Assembly: GCF_001295795.1 (NCBI RefSeq)
Contig: NZ_LJHY01000012.1
Location: 1-64,000, forward strand
Origin: Novosphingobium sp. AAP83
GTDB lineage: Bacteria > Pseudomonadota > Alphaproteobacteria > Sphingomonadales > Sphingomonadaceae
Length of the DNA: 64,000 nucleotides
Direction: 5' to 3'
Part shown: positions 1 through 9,191 of the stretch, piece by piece
Numbering within the stretch: the stretch's first letter is position 1
Layout: every line of letters starts with the position of its first letter
Translations under genes and position numbers: made by a program
Notes under the pieces: generated by a model
Databases searched by the model: none
Told to the model about the DNA's origin: nothing
What the model saw: the letters and a program-made list of their open reading frames with translations, nothing else

Positions 1-47
1 GGGGGGCCACCCTCGGCAAGGCACGGCATATCCGCCTGTGCCCCTCC

Positions 48-86
48 ACCATCTTGCGGATGGTCCCCCTCCCCCTGTGGGGGAGG
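48..86. repeat. Double-hairpin palindromic intergenic repeat (REP-like)
   Basis: Two adjacent palindromes: arms 48-53/59-64 (accatc/gatggt) and arms 68-75/79-86 (cctccccc/gggggagg). This style of GC-rich double hairpin is common between genes in sphingomonad genomes. The 3' arm of the second hairpin contains the GGAGG (82-86) that serves as the only good Shine-Dalgarno for the DNA ligase start at 93. Nothing else is recognisable in bases 1-47. Confidence 0.7.
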
Positions 87-92
87 AACGGC

Positions 93-1688
93 TTGAAACG
101 CTTCGCCGCATTGCTCGATGCCCTCGTGCTCACGCCTTCGCGCAATGCCAAGCTGGCGCTGCTGGCGACCTATTTGCGTGAGGTGCCCGATCCGGATCGC
201 GGATGGGCGCTGGCCGCGCTGACCGACGGGCTTGATTTTCCGGCGGTAAAGGCCAGCCTGATCCGCGCGCTGATGGCAGAGCGGGTCGATCCGGTGCTGT
301 GGGCGCTCAGCCGCGAATACGTGGGCGATACCGCCGAAACCGCGAGCCTGCTGTGGCCCGAACCCGTGGGCGAACAGGGGCCTGCGCCGACCGTGGCCGA
401 AGTGGTCGGAACGCTGACCGCCACCAACCGCGCGACTGCGCCCGCCACCGTGGCCGGACTGATGGACCGTCTTGACGTCAACGGACGCTATGCCTTTCTC
501 AAGCTTGCAACCGGCGCAATGCGTATCGGCATTTCAGCAAGGCTGGCGAAAGTGGCGTTTGCACAGGCCTTCGCTGTGCGGGTGGAGGAAGTCGAGGAGT
601 TCTGGCACGGGCAGACAGCGCCCTATTTGCCGCTGTTCGAATGGGCCGCGAATGGCGCAGCACCGCCGCGTACCGATCTTCTGCCGCTGTTCCGCCCGTT
701 CATGCTCGCCCATCCGCTTGAGGCCGATAGCCTTGATCTGGCCGACTATGCGGCGGAATGGAAATGGGACGGCATCCGGGTGCAGATTGTCCACGTAGCA
801 GGTGAGACGCGCGTCTATTCGCGCAGCGGCGATGATATCTCGGCGACATTTCCCGAAGTGACCGCCGCATTGACCATGCCATGCGTGCTCGATGGCGAAT
901 TGCTGGTACGCGGCGCGCATCAGGGCGGTGAGGCGGGCGGTGCGGCCAGCTTCAACGCCTTGCAGCAACGCTTGGGCCGCAAGACCGTGTCCAAAGCGAT
1001 GCTGCGTGATTCGCCGGCATTCGTGCGGCTCTATGATCTGCTGATTGAGGGCAAGGAGGACTTGCGCGAACAAGCGTGGGAGCAGCGCCGCTCGCGGCTG
1101 GAAGCGCTGATGCCAGCGCTTTATCCGGCGCGTTTCGACATATCCCAGGTGATTGCGGCCAAGAACTTTGACGAGCTTGCCGAAATCCGTGCCCGTGCGC
1201 GTGATGAGGCCATCGAGGGCGTAATGCTCAAGCGCCGTGACAGCCCTTATGTGGCGGGGCGGCGCACGGGGTTGTGGTACAAATGGAAGCGCGATCCGTT
1301 GCTGATCGATTGCGTGCTGATGTATGCGCAGCGTGGGTCAGGCAAACGCTCGTCGTTTTATTCCGATTTCACTTTTGGCTGCTGGAATGGCGATCCCGAT
1401 CAGGGTGCGGAACTCTTGCCAGTGGGCAAGGCCTATTTCGGGTTCACCGATGCCGAGTTGAAGGAGCTTGATCGCCATGTGCGGCAGCACACCGTCGCCA
1501 AATTCGGGCCGGTGCGTGAAACCGACAAGTCTTTGGTGTTCGAAGTGGCTTTCGATTCGGTCCACATCAGCAAGCGTCACAAATCGGGCGTCGCTATGCG
1601 CTTTCCCCGGATCAGCCGCATCCGCAGCGATAAGCCCGCGCATGAAGCAGACCGCCTCGCCACGCTGAAAGCGCTGATCGCGGATTGA
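93..1688 (+). CDS. ATP-dependent DNA ligase, cisplatin damage response type
   Basis: Seals nicks in duplex DNA by an ATP-derived adenylate intermediate. From the TTG at 93 the protein has 531 residues: an N-terminal DNA-binding domain (residues 1-205), the adenylation domain with motif I KWDG (Lys224 is the expected nucleophile), motif III SRSGDD, motif IV EGVMLK and motif V WYKWKRD, then an OB-fold domain. The length and the N-terminal LVLTPSRNAKL stretch match the bacterial cisplatin-response ligase family, usually encoded beside a metallo-beta-lactamase exonuclease and a DEXH helicase; neither partner is in the window. The TTG at 93 is chosen because GGAGG lies 6 bases upstream and family proteins begin just there; an upstream TTG at 54 would translate the repeat. 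The Shine-Dalgarno sits in a hairpin arm. Confidence 0.9.
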   Translation: MKRFAALLDALVLTPSRNAKLALLATYLREVPDPDRGWALAALTDGLDFPAVKASLIRALMAERVDPVLWALSREYVGDTAETASLLWPEPVGEQGPAPTVAEVVGTLTATNRATAPATVAGLMDRLDVNGRYAFLKLATGAMRIGISARLAKVAFAQAFAVRVEEVEEFWHGQTAPYLPLFEWAANGAAPPRTDLLPLFRPFMLAHPLEADSLDLADYAAEWKWDGIRVQIVHVAGETRVYSRSGDDISATFPEVTAALTMPCVLDGELLVRGAHQGGEAGGAASFNALQQRLGRKTVSKAMLRDSPAFVRLYDLLIEGKEDLREQAWEQRRSRLEALMPALYPARFDISQVIAAKNFDELAEIRARARDEAIEGVMLKRRDSPYVAGRRTGLWYKWKRDPLLIDCVLMYAQRGSGKRSSFYSDFTFGCWNGDPDQGAELLPVGKAYFGFTDAELKELDRHVRQHTVAKFGPVRETDKSLVFEVAFDSVHISKRHKSGVAMRFPRISRIRSDKPAHEADRLATLKALIAD

Positions 1689-1924
1689 CGCGGATCAATG
1701 ACGCCCGGCGCAGGGCCGCCCAGAGGAACAGCTTGCGCGACTGCTATCTGGATGGAGTACCACCCCTGGCCAAACAAGCTGCTGAAGCACCCGGCACTAG
1801 CCCTCACAAGCGTATCAATGCCTTCGCTGATGTCGCTCCTGCTGATGCGGATATCGCCCGAGCCCTGTCTGAAGTGCTGGAGCGTATGGCAAAGTGCATG
1901 GCGCAAGAAGGATTTGCACCCTAA
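1685..1924 (+). CDS. Possible small hypothetical protein (doubtful)
   Basis: A 79-residue reading frame opens with a TTG overlapping the stop codon of the ligase gene and ends 9 bases before the DUF1275 gene. The predicted product is hydrophilic, with an amphipathic C-terminal helix (ARALSEVLERMAKCM), and matches no family I recognise. Third-position GC is mixed, and a competing frame at 1698-1937 is equally open and more GC-rich at third positions, so coding capacity is uncertain. It may be a decayed gene remnant or non-coding spacer between two co-oriented genes. Confidence 0.25.
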   Translation: MTRINDARRRAAQRNSLRDCYLDGVPPLAKQAAEAPGTSPHKRINAFADVAPADADIARALSEVLERMAKCMAQEGFAP

Positions 1925-1933
1925 GCCGGCCCG

Positions 1934-2572
1934 ATGATCGAGTACGACCGCCCGCGCCGCACTTTTGCCATTGCACTTGCTGCTATGGCGGGGTTCATCG
2001 ATGCGGTCGGGTTCCTCTCGGCAGACGGCTATTTCGTTTCGTTCATGTCTGGCAACTCGACGCGGTTGGGCGTGTCATTGGGGACACATCCCGCGCATGC
2101 GGTGATGCCAGCGGTCTTGATCGCAGGATTCATTGGCGGGGTGACTGGCGGCGCGCTGCTGGCACACTGGGCGGGCACATTGCACAAACCCGCCGTGCTG
2201 GCGCTGGTTACGGCGATGTTGCTCGTAGCATCGACCGGACGCTGGCTCGGCTTGCCTGCCATGATGCTCGGCGGATTGGTCATCGCGATGGGCGCGCTGA
2301 ACAACACCTTCCAGCGCGGCGGCGAGGTGACCGTCGGCCTGACATATATGACGGGCGCACTCGTGAAGCTTGGCCAAGGTCTTGCCAATGCGCTGGGCAG
2401 ACGGCCAAACACGGGCTGGTCATCATGGGCGAGCCTATGGGGCGGATTGCTGGCAGGCGCGGTGATGGGAGCATTTGCGCAAGACCGCTTGCCGATGGGC
2501 TGTTTGTGGTTGGCGGCGGCCTATTGTGCCGTCATGACAGCGATTGCGTTCAAATTTCCGGCGGAATCCTGA
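1934..2572 (+). CDS. YoaK/DUF1275 family membrane protein
   Basis: A 212-residue integral membrane protein with about six hydrophobic segments. The opening stretch with GFIDAVGFLSADGYFVSFMS followed by GN(S/T)T is the hallmark of the YoaK (DUF1275) family, small inner-membrane proteins of unknown or poorly defined transport role. Length is normal for the family (about 200-230). ATG at 1934 puts the charged DRPRR segment just before the first helix. The gene runs in the same direction as the ligase but with no evident functional link, and its 3' end overlaps the 3' end of the opposing DUF167 gene by about 20 bases. Confidence 0.85.
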   Translation: MIEYDRPRRTFAIALAAMAGFIDAVGFLSADGYFVSFMSGNSTRLGVSLGTHPAHAVMPAVLIAGFIGGVTGGALLAHWAGTLHKPAVLALVTAMLLVASTGRWLGLPAMMLGGLVIAMGALNNTFQRGGEVTVGLTYMTGALVKLGQGLANALGRRPNTGWSSWASLWGGLLAGAVMGAFAQDRLPMGCLWLAAAYCAVMTAIAFKFPAES

Positions 2573-2858
2573 ACAACTTTTCGCGCGAAGTCGCGCCGCG
2601 CAACATTTCAACCTTTGATGGTGCTACACCCAAGGCTTGCGCCAGCAACGCCAGCACGGCGGCGCTGGCCTTGCCATCCTCCGGCTTCGTCCGCACTTTC
2701 ACCAGTACGCGCCCATCGGTGATTTCCACGCCTTCGCTGCGTGCGCCCGGCGTGACCCGCACGGCCAATCGCCCTTCGCCATCGGCCAGGGCATGCAAAG
2801 CCGATGCTGACGGAAGATCAGCCTTCGGTCTGGCCAAGCACCGCCGCCTTGTGCGCAT
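2550..2858 (-). CDS. DUF167/YggU family protein
   Basis: Small alpha/beta protein of the YggU (DUF167) family, function unknown. The recognisable core is RLAVRVTPGARSEGV, then LVKVRTKPEDGKASAAVL and a C-terminal REKLFRI, all typical of the family. The start is uncertain: an ATG at 2858 gives 102 residues and overlaps the end of the carbonic anhydrase gene by about 40 bases, while a TTG at 2798 gives 82 residues beginning about eleven residues before the conserved core, which is the usual family length. Neither has a good Shine-Dalgarno. It is the last gene of a hemB - carbonic anhydrase - DUF167 run, so translational coupling is likely. Confidence 0.8.
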   Translation of the reverse strand: MRTRRRCLARPKADLPSASALHALADGEGRLAVRVTPGARSEGVEITDGRVLVKVRTKPEDGKASAAVLALLAQALGVAPSKVEMLRGATSREKLFRIPPEI

Positions 2859-3381
2859 GGCCGTTGTGGACATAGTGCTGCACGCCGCGCTGCATATCGG
2901 CCAGCGCCGCATCGGTCAGATCGCGCATGTAAGTGGCAGGGCGCCCGCCCCACAATTGCCGCGAACCGATGCGCTTGCCGCCCGTCAACATCGCGCCTGC
3001 GGCCAGCATGCCATCGCTTTCGATCACCGCGCCGCTCATCACAATTGCGCCCAACCCGACAAAGCCGCGATCTTCGACGATGCAGCCGTGCACCATCGCC
3101 AGATGGCCGACCAGCACATCTTCGCCAAGGATCGTCGGGAATCCATCCGGCTTTCCCGGCGCAGGACTATCGACGTGAATGACGCTGCCATCCTGAATAT
3201 TGCTGCGCGCGCCGATGCGGATGAAGTTCACGTCGCCACGGATCACGCAATTATACCAGATCGAAACGTCCGGCCCGATATCGACATCGCCGATGATCCG
3301 GCACCCCGGCGCGATAAATGCTGATTCGTGAATGCGCGGCGTCTTGCCGTTAAACGGAATGATCGAGACGTCTGGGTACAC
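2818..3381 (-). CDS. Gamma-class carbonic anhydrase family protein
   Basis: A 187-residue left-handed beta-helix protein of the gamma carbonic anhydrase / PaaY-YrdA group, expected to form trimers with zinc between subunits. Hexapeptide repeats run through residues 15-145. Visible signature pieces are SIWYNCVIRGDV, the histidine in VIHVDSP and the GHLAMVHGC stretch, which provide the three zinc-binding histidines and the conserved Arg/Asp pair. Catalytic activity cannot be read from sequence; many relatives are inactive or act on other substrates. The gene starts 4 bases after the hemB stop codon, so the two are probably co-transcribed. Confidence 0.88.
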   Translation of the reverse strand: MYPDVSIIPFNGKTPRIHESAFIAPGCRIIGDVDIGPDVSIWYNCVIRGDVNFIRIGARSNIQDGSVIHVDSPAPGKPDGFPTILGEDVLVGHLAMVHGCIVEDRGFVGLGAIVMSGAVIESDGMLAAGAMLTGGKRIGSRQLWGGRPATYMRDLTDAALADMQRGVQHYVHNGHAHKAAVLGQTEG

Positions 3382-3385
3382 GCGT

Positions 3386-4378
3386 TTATGCCCCCATCAA
3401 GCGCGCAGCATGGGCCGCGTGATAGGTCAGCACGCCGGAACAGCCAGCGCGTTTGAACGCCAGCAGCGTTTCGAGCACCATGGCATCGCGGTTTGCCGCG
3501 CCCGCCGCAACCGCCGCTTCGATCATCGCGTATTCGCCGCTCACCTGATAAGCGAACACGGGAACACCGAACGCCTGCTTCACGCGCACCGCGATATCAA
3601 GGTAGGGCAGGCCAGGCTTGACCATCACGCTGTCCGCGCCCTCGGCCAGATCCATTTCAACCTCGCGCAGCGCCTCTTCGGCGTTGGCCGGGTCCATCTG
3701 GTAGGTCTTCTTGTCGCCCTTCAGCAGCCCGCTGGAGCCGACCGCATCGCGGAACGGGCCATAGAATGCCGAAGCATATTTGGCGGCATAGGACATGATC
3801 TGGACGTTGACGTGGCCCGCGCCTTCCAAGGCATCGCGGATCGCGCCGATGCGGCCATCCATCATGTCTGACGGCGCGATGATATCGGCGCCGGCGGCAG
3901 CCTGATTGAGGCTTTGCCCGACCAGCGCCTCAACCGTGGCATCATTCAGCACATAGCCCGCATCGTCGATCAGCCCATCCTGCCCGTGGCTGGTATAAGG
4001 ATCGAGCGCGACGTCGGTGAGGACGCCGATATCATCGCCGCAGGCGTCCTTGATGGCGCGAATGGCGCGGCACATCAGGTTATCGGGGTTGAGCGCTTCG
4101 GCGCCATTCTCGCTGCGGCGGTCTGCCTGCGTATTGGGAAACAGCGCAAGACACGGAATGCCCAGCGACACCGCCTCTTTTGCGCGTGCTACGATGCCAT
4201 CCACCGACCAGCGCGACACGCCGGGCAGCGAGCCGATGGGATCTTCGACGCTTTGCCCTTCGGTGACGAACAGCGGCCAGATCAGATCGGCGGGCGTGAC
4301 AAGCACTTCACGGTGCATCGCGCGGCTCCATCCGGTGGAGCGGGTGCGGCGCAGGCGGGTTTGGGGAAAGCTGGACAT
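3386..4378 (-). CDS. hemB: Delta-aminolevulinic acid dehydratase (porphobilinogen synthase)
   Basis: Condenses two 5-aminolevulinate molecules to porphobilinogen in haem biosynthesis. The 330-residue protein has the usual N-terminal RLRRTR arm, the DVALDPYTSHGQDG loop, and the catalytic-lysine region MVKPGLPYLD followed by AYQVSGEYAM. The metal-binding loop has Asp/Ala where zinc enzymes such as that of E. coli carry cysteines, so this is the magnesium-type variant found in many alphaproteobacteria. The ATG at 4378 (MSSFPQTR) is preferred over an in-frame upstream codon at 4414 because family proteins begin there. Haem supply is relevant to the multihaem cytochrome operon elsewhere in the window, but no regulatory link is visible. 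Confidence 0.96.
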   Translation of the reverse strand: MSSFPQTRLRRTRSTGWSRAMHREVLVTPADLIWPLFVTEGQSVEDPIGSLPGVSRWSVDGIVARAKEAVSLGIPCLALFPNTQADRRSENGAEALNPDNLMCRAIRAIKDACGDDIGVLTDVALDPYTSHGQDGLIDDAGYVLNDATVEALVGQSLNQAAAGADIIAPSDMMDGRIGAIRDALEGAGHVNVQIMSYAAKYASAFYGPFRDAVGSSGLLKGDKKTYQMDPANAEEALREVEMDLAEGADSVMVKPGLPYLDIAVRVKQAFGVPVFAYQVSGEYAMIEAAVAAGAANRDAMVLETLLAFKRAGCSGVLTYHAAHAARLMGA

Positions 4379-4414
4379 GAAACCGAGCCTAGCGACTGCA
4401 CCGGCTTCGGGCAA

Positions 4415-5953
4415 TCACCGGATCGCGCTATTGGCCTTGAGTGCGGTGATTTGCGATAGTTTGGATTTGAACGCTGCCAACTGCGCCGGATCAATGACGG
4501 CACTGCGGGTAACCGCGCCAATCGACAGCGGGTTCACCGTCTGGCCATTACGATACATTTCATAATGCAAGTGCGGGCCGGTGGAGAGGCCGGTGGAGCC
4601 GACATAACCGATGACCTGCCCGCGCCGCACCGATGTTCCCGGCGTAACCGCGATCCGGCTCATATGCGCATAGCCGGTGCCAATGCCGCCGCCGTGATCG
4701 ATCCGCACATAATTGCCGTGGCCACCGTGCCATCCGGCATAGTTTACGCGGCCATCGGTGGTGGCATAGATCGGTGCACCCCAACTTGCGCCGAAATCAA
4801 CACCGGCATGCATGCGCATATAGCCCAGAATGGGATGGCGGCGCGCGCCATAGCCCGAGGTGATTGCGCCATTGACCGGCGCGCCGAACGCGCCGCTGGT
4901 TTCCTGCGATCCTTGCGCCATGCCTTGCGGAGAATAGAATTCGCCATCATTGCCCCAGCGCAGCAATTGCAGCACGGGTTTGCCCGAACGCATGACACTG
5001 GCATAAACCAGATCGCCTGCTTCTGACTCACCACTGATGGCGCGGCGGTTGGCGAAGACGAGGTCGAATTCATCGCCCGGTGCGATTTCTTCGAACGCCA
5101 TATGTTGATCAACCGCGCGCAAATAGGCCTGAACCGCGCTGGCGGGTGCGCCTGCTGCGCGTGCCGAACGGTATAGGCTGCCGCCAACGATGCCGCGAAT
5201 ACGCATCGGCGCGCTGTCGACTGCGATCGCATTGCTCGCTAACACTAACGCTCCGCCTGTGCGCTTTACATCCAGCGCCAGATCGAAGCGCGGGCGGAAA
5301 GAAAGCTGTTCCAGCGGGCGCGCTTCTGCCGGTGAGGACCGTGCGCCCAGCCGGATGGCAAAGCGCGTGCCTGCTGCAATTGCATCGGGCTTCACTTGTG
5401 CGGAAATCAAACCGAGCACGCTGGTGATGTCGGCATTGGCGAGGCCTGCGCGTTGCAACATGCGCGGGAAGCTATCCCCTGCGCCCAGCGTGGCGGTAAG
5501 TTCGACGCTGGGCCGTTCTGGCGCGGCGGCTAGCGGGATCACGGCGGCGGTGCTGGCGATCATGTGGCGGCCATTGCCTGCGCCAAACGCGAGCGGGCGC
5601 AGGCCCTGAACGCGGAATTCGTCGCGCGCCTGATCGTCCAGCACGGTGATCGGCGCGGCTTGCAGTGGCGCAAAGGTGGGCCAGAACATGACCGCAGCCG
5701 CACCCAGCCCCAGCATTGTGCCAAACCCGCGAAACCAGCGCGCGCTGCCAATATCCTCGGCCAGATCAGCCACCAGATCGTTCCGGGCAAACCAGCGCTC
5801 AACCCGCGCGTGGAGGCCATTGCTGCGGGACAGGCGGAAAGTCTGGACCAACTCAGGTTCAGGTTCCGGCAGGCGAGGCGATTCGGGCACGCGCGGGGGC
5901 GCGTTGCGCAGGCCGAAGCCCTGCGCCGCGCCGGTCCCGGCAAATGCCATCAT
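4415..5953 (-). CDS. M23 family peptidoglycan endopeptidase (LysM-less, membrane-anchored)
   Basis: Predicted zinc endopeptidase that cuts peptidoglycan cross-links in the periplasm. In the 512-residue protein a cytoplasmic N-terminal stretch precedes one membrane helix (about residues 90-108), a long periplasmic region follows, and the C-terminal M23 domain has the metal ligands in HAGVDFG (382-388), YAHMS (His430) and HLHYE (461-465). The periplasmic part resembles the opacity-associated-protein-A/Csd3-type domain arrangement of DD-endopeptidases. The start at 5953 (MMAFAG) follows a GAGAG Shine-Dalgarno; a start at 6067 is open but less likely. It stands between ftsH and hemB on the same strand. 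A second, unrelated M23 protein is at 26735-27838. Confidence 0.88.
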   Translation of the reverse strand: MMAFAGTGAAQGFGLRNAPPRVPESPRLPEPEPELVQTFRLSRSNGLHARVERWFARNDLVADLAEDIGSARWFRGFGTMLGLGAAAVMFWPTFAPLQAAPITVLDDQARDEFRVQGLRPLAFGAGNGRHMIASTAAVIPLAAAPERPSVELTATLGAGDSFPRMLQRAGLANADITSVLGLISAQVKPDAIAAGTRFAIRLGARSSPAEARPLEQLSFRPRFDLALDVKRTGGALVLASNAIAVDSAPMRIRGIVGGSLYRSARAAGAPASAVQAYLRAVDQHMAFEEIAPGDEFDLVFANRRAISGESEAGDLVYASVMRSGKPVLQLLRWGNDGEFYSPQGMAQGSQETSGAFGAPVNGAITSGYGARRHPILGYMRMHAGVDFGASWGAPIYATTDGRVNYAGWHGGHGNYVRIDHGGGIGTGYAHMSRIAVTPGTSVRRGQVIGYVGSTGLSTGPHLHYEMYRNGQTVNPLSIGAVTRSAVIDPAQLAAFKSKLSQITALKANSAIR

Positions 5954-6070
5954 CTGCTCTCTCGGTGTGAACACGTTGCGTCCTGTACCCTGTCCTGATC
6001 CCGACTGCACGTTCAAGGTTAATTCTTGGTGAAATCGCAGGCTTTGAAGGGCGTAGAGCCGTTGCAAAGG

Positions 6071-6096
6071 AAAGGGCGGGAGTTTCCCCCCGCCCC
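6071..6096 (-). terminator. Probable rho-independent terminator of ftsH
   Basis: Read on the minus strand, a GC-rich stem (ggggcggg / cccgccc) with a short loop is followed by a T-rich run. It lies just after the ftsH stop codon and before the M23 peptidase gene. Confidence 0.55.
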
Positions 6097-6120
6097 GTCA
6101 TAACACCAATAGAGGCCGGG

Positions 6121-8055
6121 TCACGCCGGTTGCGGGCTGCCTGATCCGCCGAACTTCTTGCCGGTGCGCGGCACCGCAGAGCCTTGCGCCGCAATCGGGC
6201 GTGATGGGCCACTGGGGTTTTGCGGACGATCGATCTTGCCGTTTTCGATCAACGCCTTGATCTCGTCGCCGGTCAGCGTTTCGTATTCGAGCAGGGCCTG
6301 CGCCAAGAGGTGCAGCTTGTCTTCGGCATCCTTGAGAATCTGCGTCGCGCGGGTGTGTGCGCCTTCGACCAGTTCGCGGATTTCGCTGTCGATCAGCTTG
6401 TTCGTTTCTGCCGAGTTCATCGTGCGCTGCGAACCGCCATAGCCGAGATAGCCCTCTTGCGATTCTTCGTACTGCAACGGACCCAGCTTTTCCGACATGC
6501 CCCACTTGGTGACCATGTTGCGCGCCAGCGAGGTGGCATACTGGATGTCTGACGATGCGCCCGACGATACCTTGTCATGTCCGAAGATCAGCTCTTCGGC
6601 CACGCGCCCGCCCATCGAAACCGAGAGGTTCGCGTGCATCTTGTCGCGGTGGTAGGAATAGCTGTCCCGTTCGGGCAAGCGCATAACCATGCCCAGCGCG
6701 CGGCCGCGCGGGATGATCGTGGCCTTGTGGATCGGGTCTGACGCTGCTTCGTTGACCGAGACGATAGCGTGACCTGCCTCGTGATAGGCGGTCATCTTCT
6801 TTTCGTCGTCGGTCATCACCATCGAGCGGCGTTCTGCGCCCATCATGACCTTGTCCTTCGCATCTTCGAATTCCTGCATCGCGACAAGGCGCTTGTTGCG
6901 GCGCGCGGCGAGCAGGGCGGCTTCGTTGACGAGGTTGGCAAGATCGGCACCCGAGAAGCCCGGCGTGCCGCGCGCGATGGTGCGCGGGTTGACGTCTGGC
7001 GCCAGCGGCACTTTCTTCATGTGGACCGAAAGGATCTTTTCGCGGCCCTCGATATCGGGGATCGGCACGACCACCTGACGGTCAAACCGGCCCGGACGCA
7101 GCAGCGCAGGATCGAGCACATCGGGACGGTTGGTTGCCGCAATGATGATGATGCCTTCGTTGGCCTCAAAGCCGTCCATTTCAACCAGAAGCTGGTTCAG
7201 CGTCTGTTCGCGTTCATCGTTCGAGTTGCCAAGGCCGTGGCCGCGATGGCGACCGACCGCGTCGATTTCATCGATGAACACGATGCATGGCGCGTTTTTC
7301 TTGGCCTGTTCGAACATGTCGCGCACGCGGCTTGCGCCAACGCCGACGAACATTTCGACAAAATCAGAGCCCGAGATGGTGAAGAACGGCACGCCTGCTT
7401 CACCGGCGATCGCGCGGGCGAGCAAGGTCTTGCCGGTGCCGGGGCTGCCGACGAGCAGCGCGCCCTTGGGGATCTGGCCACCCAGCTTGGAAAAGCGCGT
7501 GGGATCGCGCAGGAACTCGACGATTTCTTCGAGCTCTTCGCGCGCTTCGTCAATACCGGCAACGTCATTGAAGGTGACTTTGCCCGACCGTTCGGTGAGC
7601 AGCTTGGCCTTGGATTTGCCAAAGCCCATCGCCCCCGATCCGCCGCCCTTTTGCACCTGACGCAGCGCAAAGAACGCAACGCCGAGAATCAGCAGGAACG
7701 GTAGCGAATTGACGAGGATATACATCAGCATGTTGGGCTGTTCAGCCGCCTTGCCCGCATATTGCACGCCATTGTCTTGCAACAGGCGCGGAAGGTCTGA
7801 ATCACCCGGAACCGGAACGGTGGCGAACTGGCCGCCATTCTTTAGCGTGCCGTTGATACGGTCTGGCGCGATTTCAACCGAGCGGACAAGCCCTTCGCCC
7901 ACCTGGCTGCGGAACGCCGAATAGGGGATGGTCGTCGCCGTTTCATCGGTGCGTGGGCCAAACATCGAAACCACCAGCAGCAGCGCAAGGAAAACGCCGC
8001 CCCATACGAGGAGGCTTTTGATCCACGGGTTACCCTGGGGTTGATCGTCGTTCAT
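6121..8055 (-). CDS. ftsH: ATP-dependent zinc metalloprotease FtsH
   Basis: Membrane-anchored AAA+ protease that degrades misfolded membrane proteins and regulatory proteins. The 644-residue product has two N-terminal membrane helices (about residues 13-33 and 110-132) around a periplasmic domain, Walker A GSPGTGKT (203-210), Walker B IDEID (261-265), the second region of homology ending in RPGRFDR, and the zinc motif HEAGH (425-429). ATG at 8055 (MNDDQPQ) follows a GGAAAG; an upstream in-frame start at 8127 is unlikely. It lies downstream of tilS, as in many proteobacteria (pal-cpoB-tilS-ftsH order). Confidence 0.97.
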   Translation of the reverse strand: MNDDQPQGNPWIKSLLVWGGVFLALLLVVSMFGPRTDETATTIPYSAFRSQVGEGLVRSVEIAPDRINGTLKNGGQFATVPVPGDSDLPRLLQDNGVQYAGKAAEQPNMLMYILVNSLPFLLILGVAFFALRQVQKGGGSGAMGFGKSKAKLLTERSGKVTFNDVAGIDEAREELEEIVEFLRDPTRFSKLGGQIPKGALLVGSPGTGKTLLARAIAGEAGVPFFTISGSDFVEMFVGVGASRVRDMFEQAKKNAPCIVFIDEIDAVGRHRGHGLGNSNDEREQTLNQLLVEMDGFEANEGIIIIAATNRPDVLDPALLRPGRFDRQVVVPIPDIEGREKILSVHMKKVPLAPDVNPRTIARGTPGFSGADLANLVNEAALLAARRNKRLVAMQEFEDAKDKVMMGAERRSMVMTDDEKKMTAYHEAGHAIVSVNEAASDPIHKATIIPRGRALGMVMRLPERDSYSYHRDKMHANLSVSMGGRVAEELIFGHDKVSSGASSDIQYATSLARNMVTKWGMSEKLGPLQYEESQEGYLGYGGSQRTMNSAETNKLIDSEIRELVEGAHTRATQILKDAEDKLHLLAQALLEYETLTGDEIKALIENGKIDRPQNPSGPSRPIAAQGSAVPRTGKKFGGSGSPQPA

Positions 8056-8170
8056 CGAAAGTCTTTCCGGATTCGCGCCCGGGGGGCGCTGCTGCAACCA
8101 ATGTAGGTCTATGCTGGTGAAAGACAATATAACGCAGCATCCGTTTTTGAGCGACCTGTCCTGAGGTCAG

Positions 8171-9178
8171 TTATTGCGGTCGGGTCCGGGGGGATGGCGC
8201 ACGGGTGAAACGCCATGGCCCGCCCGCCCCTATGCCTCTGGCATCGCCCTTGACCCCGCCCAGCGTGGAAACCCCGCCGGAACGCAAGGTTTCCAGCCAG
8301 CGGACAAGCTCTTGCCCGCGCGGGGGCGGCGCTTCAAACGCCGTCAGGACACGTTCGAGAACGCGCAAGGACAGGGTTTTGGGCAGATCGGCAGGGGCGT
8401 TCCACGTGAAACCTTCGGCGTGTTCAATCACTTGGGACCACAATTGTGCGGCAGACCAGTCGAGCGCCAGATCGGCCTCGGCAAGGTGATTCGCGGCTGC
8501 GGCAAAGCCCTTGGATTCAAAGGCTTGGACTGACGTCATGGCGGCACGAATGCGCACGCGTTCGTAATGTTGATCGTGGTTTGATGGATCGCTTGCGGCG
8601 ATTAACCCGGCGTTATCAACCAGTTCCACCAGTTCGGCGCGGCTCCATTGCAGCAGGGGTCGCAGCAGGATTGTGGTGGCGTTTTGTGGGTATTCGAGGA
8701 TGGTATGCGGACGCATCGCGGCAAGACCGCGCAATCCGGCCCCCCGATTGAGGCGCATGACCATGGTTTCGGCCTGATCATCGGCGTGATGCGCGGTGAC
8801 CAAAGCGGCAAGGCCAAGATCACGCGCCCACCTGCCCATCGCCTCATAACGGGCATGGCGCGCGCGTTCTTGCACCGCACTGCCTTTGGCGAGCGAAAGC
8901 GTGAGCGTGGTGTGGGCAATGCCGCGTTCGGCGCAAAGCTGCGCGACCATGGTCGCTTCATCCGCACTTTCGGGGCGCAGACCGTGATCGACGGTGACGA
9001 CGCAAAAGTTGCGCGGCGCAACTTCACAAGCCAGCAAGAGCAGTGCGAGGCTATCCGGCCCGCCCGATACCGCCAAGCCGACCTTGCCCGGCGGCGCAAT
9101 CGCGCTCCACGATGCGGCAAAACGCACCGCGACAGCAGGGTTCAGGCGATGCGCGGCCTTGCCAATCGGGGCGCCCAT
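8171..9178 (-). CDS. tilS: tRNA(Ile)-lysidine synthase
   Basis: Attaches lysine to C34 of the AUA-reading tRNA-Ile, an essential decoding change. The N-terminal PP-loop ATPase motif SGGPDS is at residues 38-43, followed by the TVDHGLR and THHADDQAET(M) segments of the N-type ATPase domain. At 335 residues it is shorter than the E. coli enzyme and appears to lack most of the C-terminal domains, which is common in alphaproteobacteria. It starts 13 bases after the cpoB-like gene ends and is followed after 115 bases by ftsH, suggesting one transcription unit. Confidence 0.93.
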   Translation of the reverse strand: MGAPIGKAAHRLNPAVAVRFAASWSAIAPPGKVGLAVSGGPDSLALLLLACEVAPRNFCVVTVDHGLRPESADEATMVAQLCAERGIAHTTLTLSLAKGSAVQERARHARYEAMGRWARDLGLAALVTAHHADDQAETMVMRLNRGAGLRGLAAMRPHTILEYPQNATTILLRPLLQWSRAELVELVDNAGLIAASDPSNHDQHYERVRIRAAMTSVQAFESKGFAAAANHLAEADLALDWSAAQLWSQVIEHAEGFTWNAPADLPKTLSLRVLERVLTAFEAPPPRGQELVRWLETLRSGGVSTLGGVKGDARGIGAGGPWRFTRAPSPRTRPQ

Positions 9179-9191
9179 ATGTCGCCCGCGA

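Noticed and set aside
1894..3324. A 476-residue open frame on the plus strand over the DUF167 and carbonic anhydrase genes
   Set aside because: It is antisense to two well-supported genes, has biased residue composition (His, Arg, Ala), and no family signature; typical of shadow frames in high-GC sequence.
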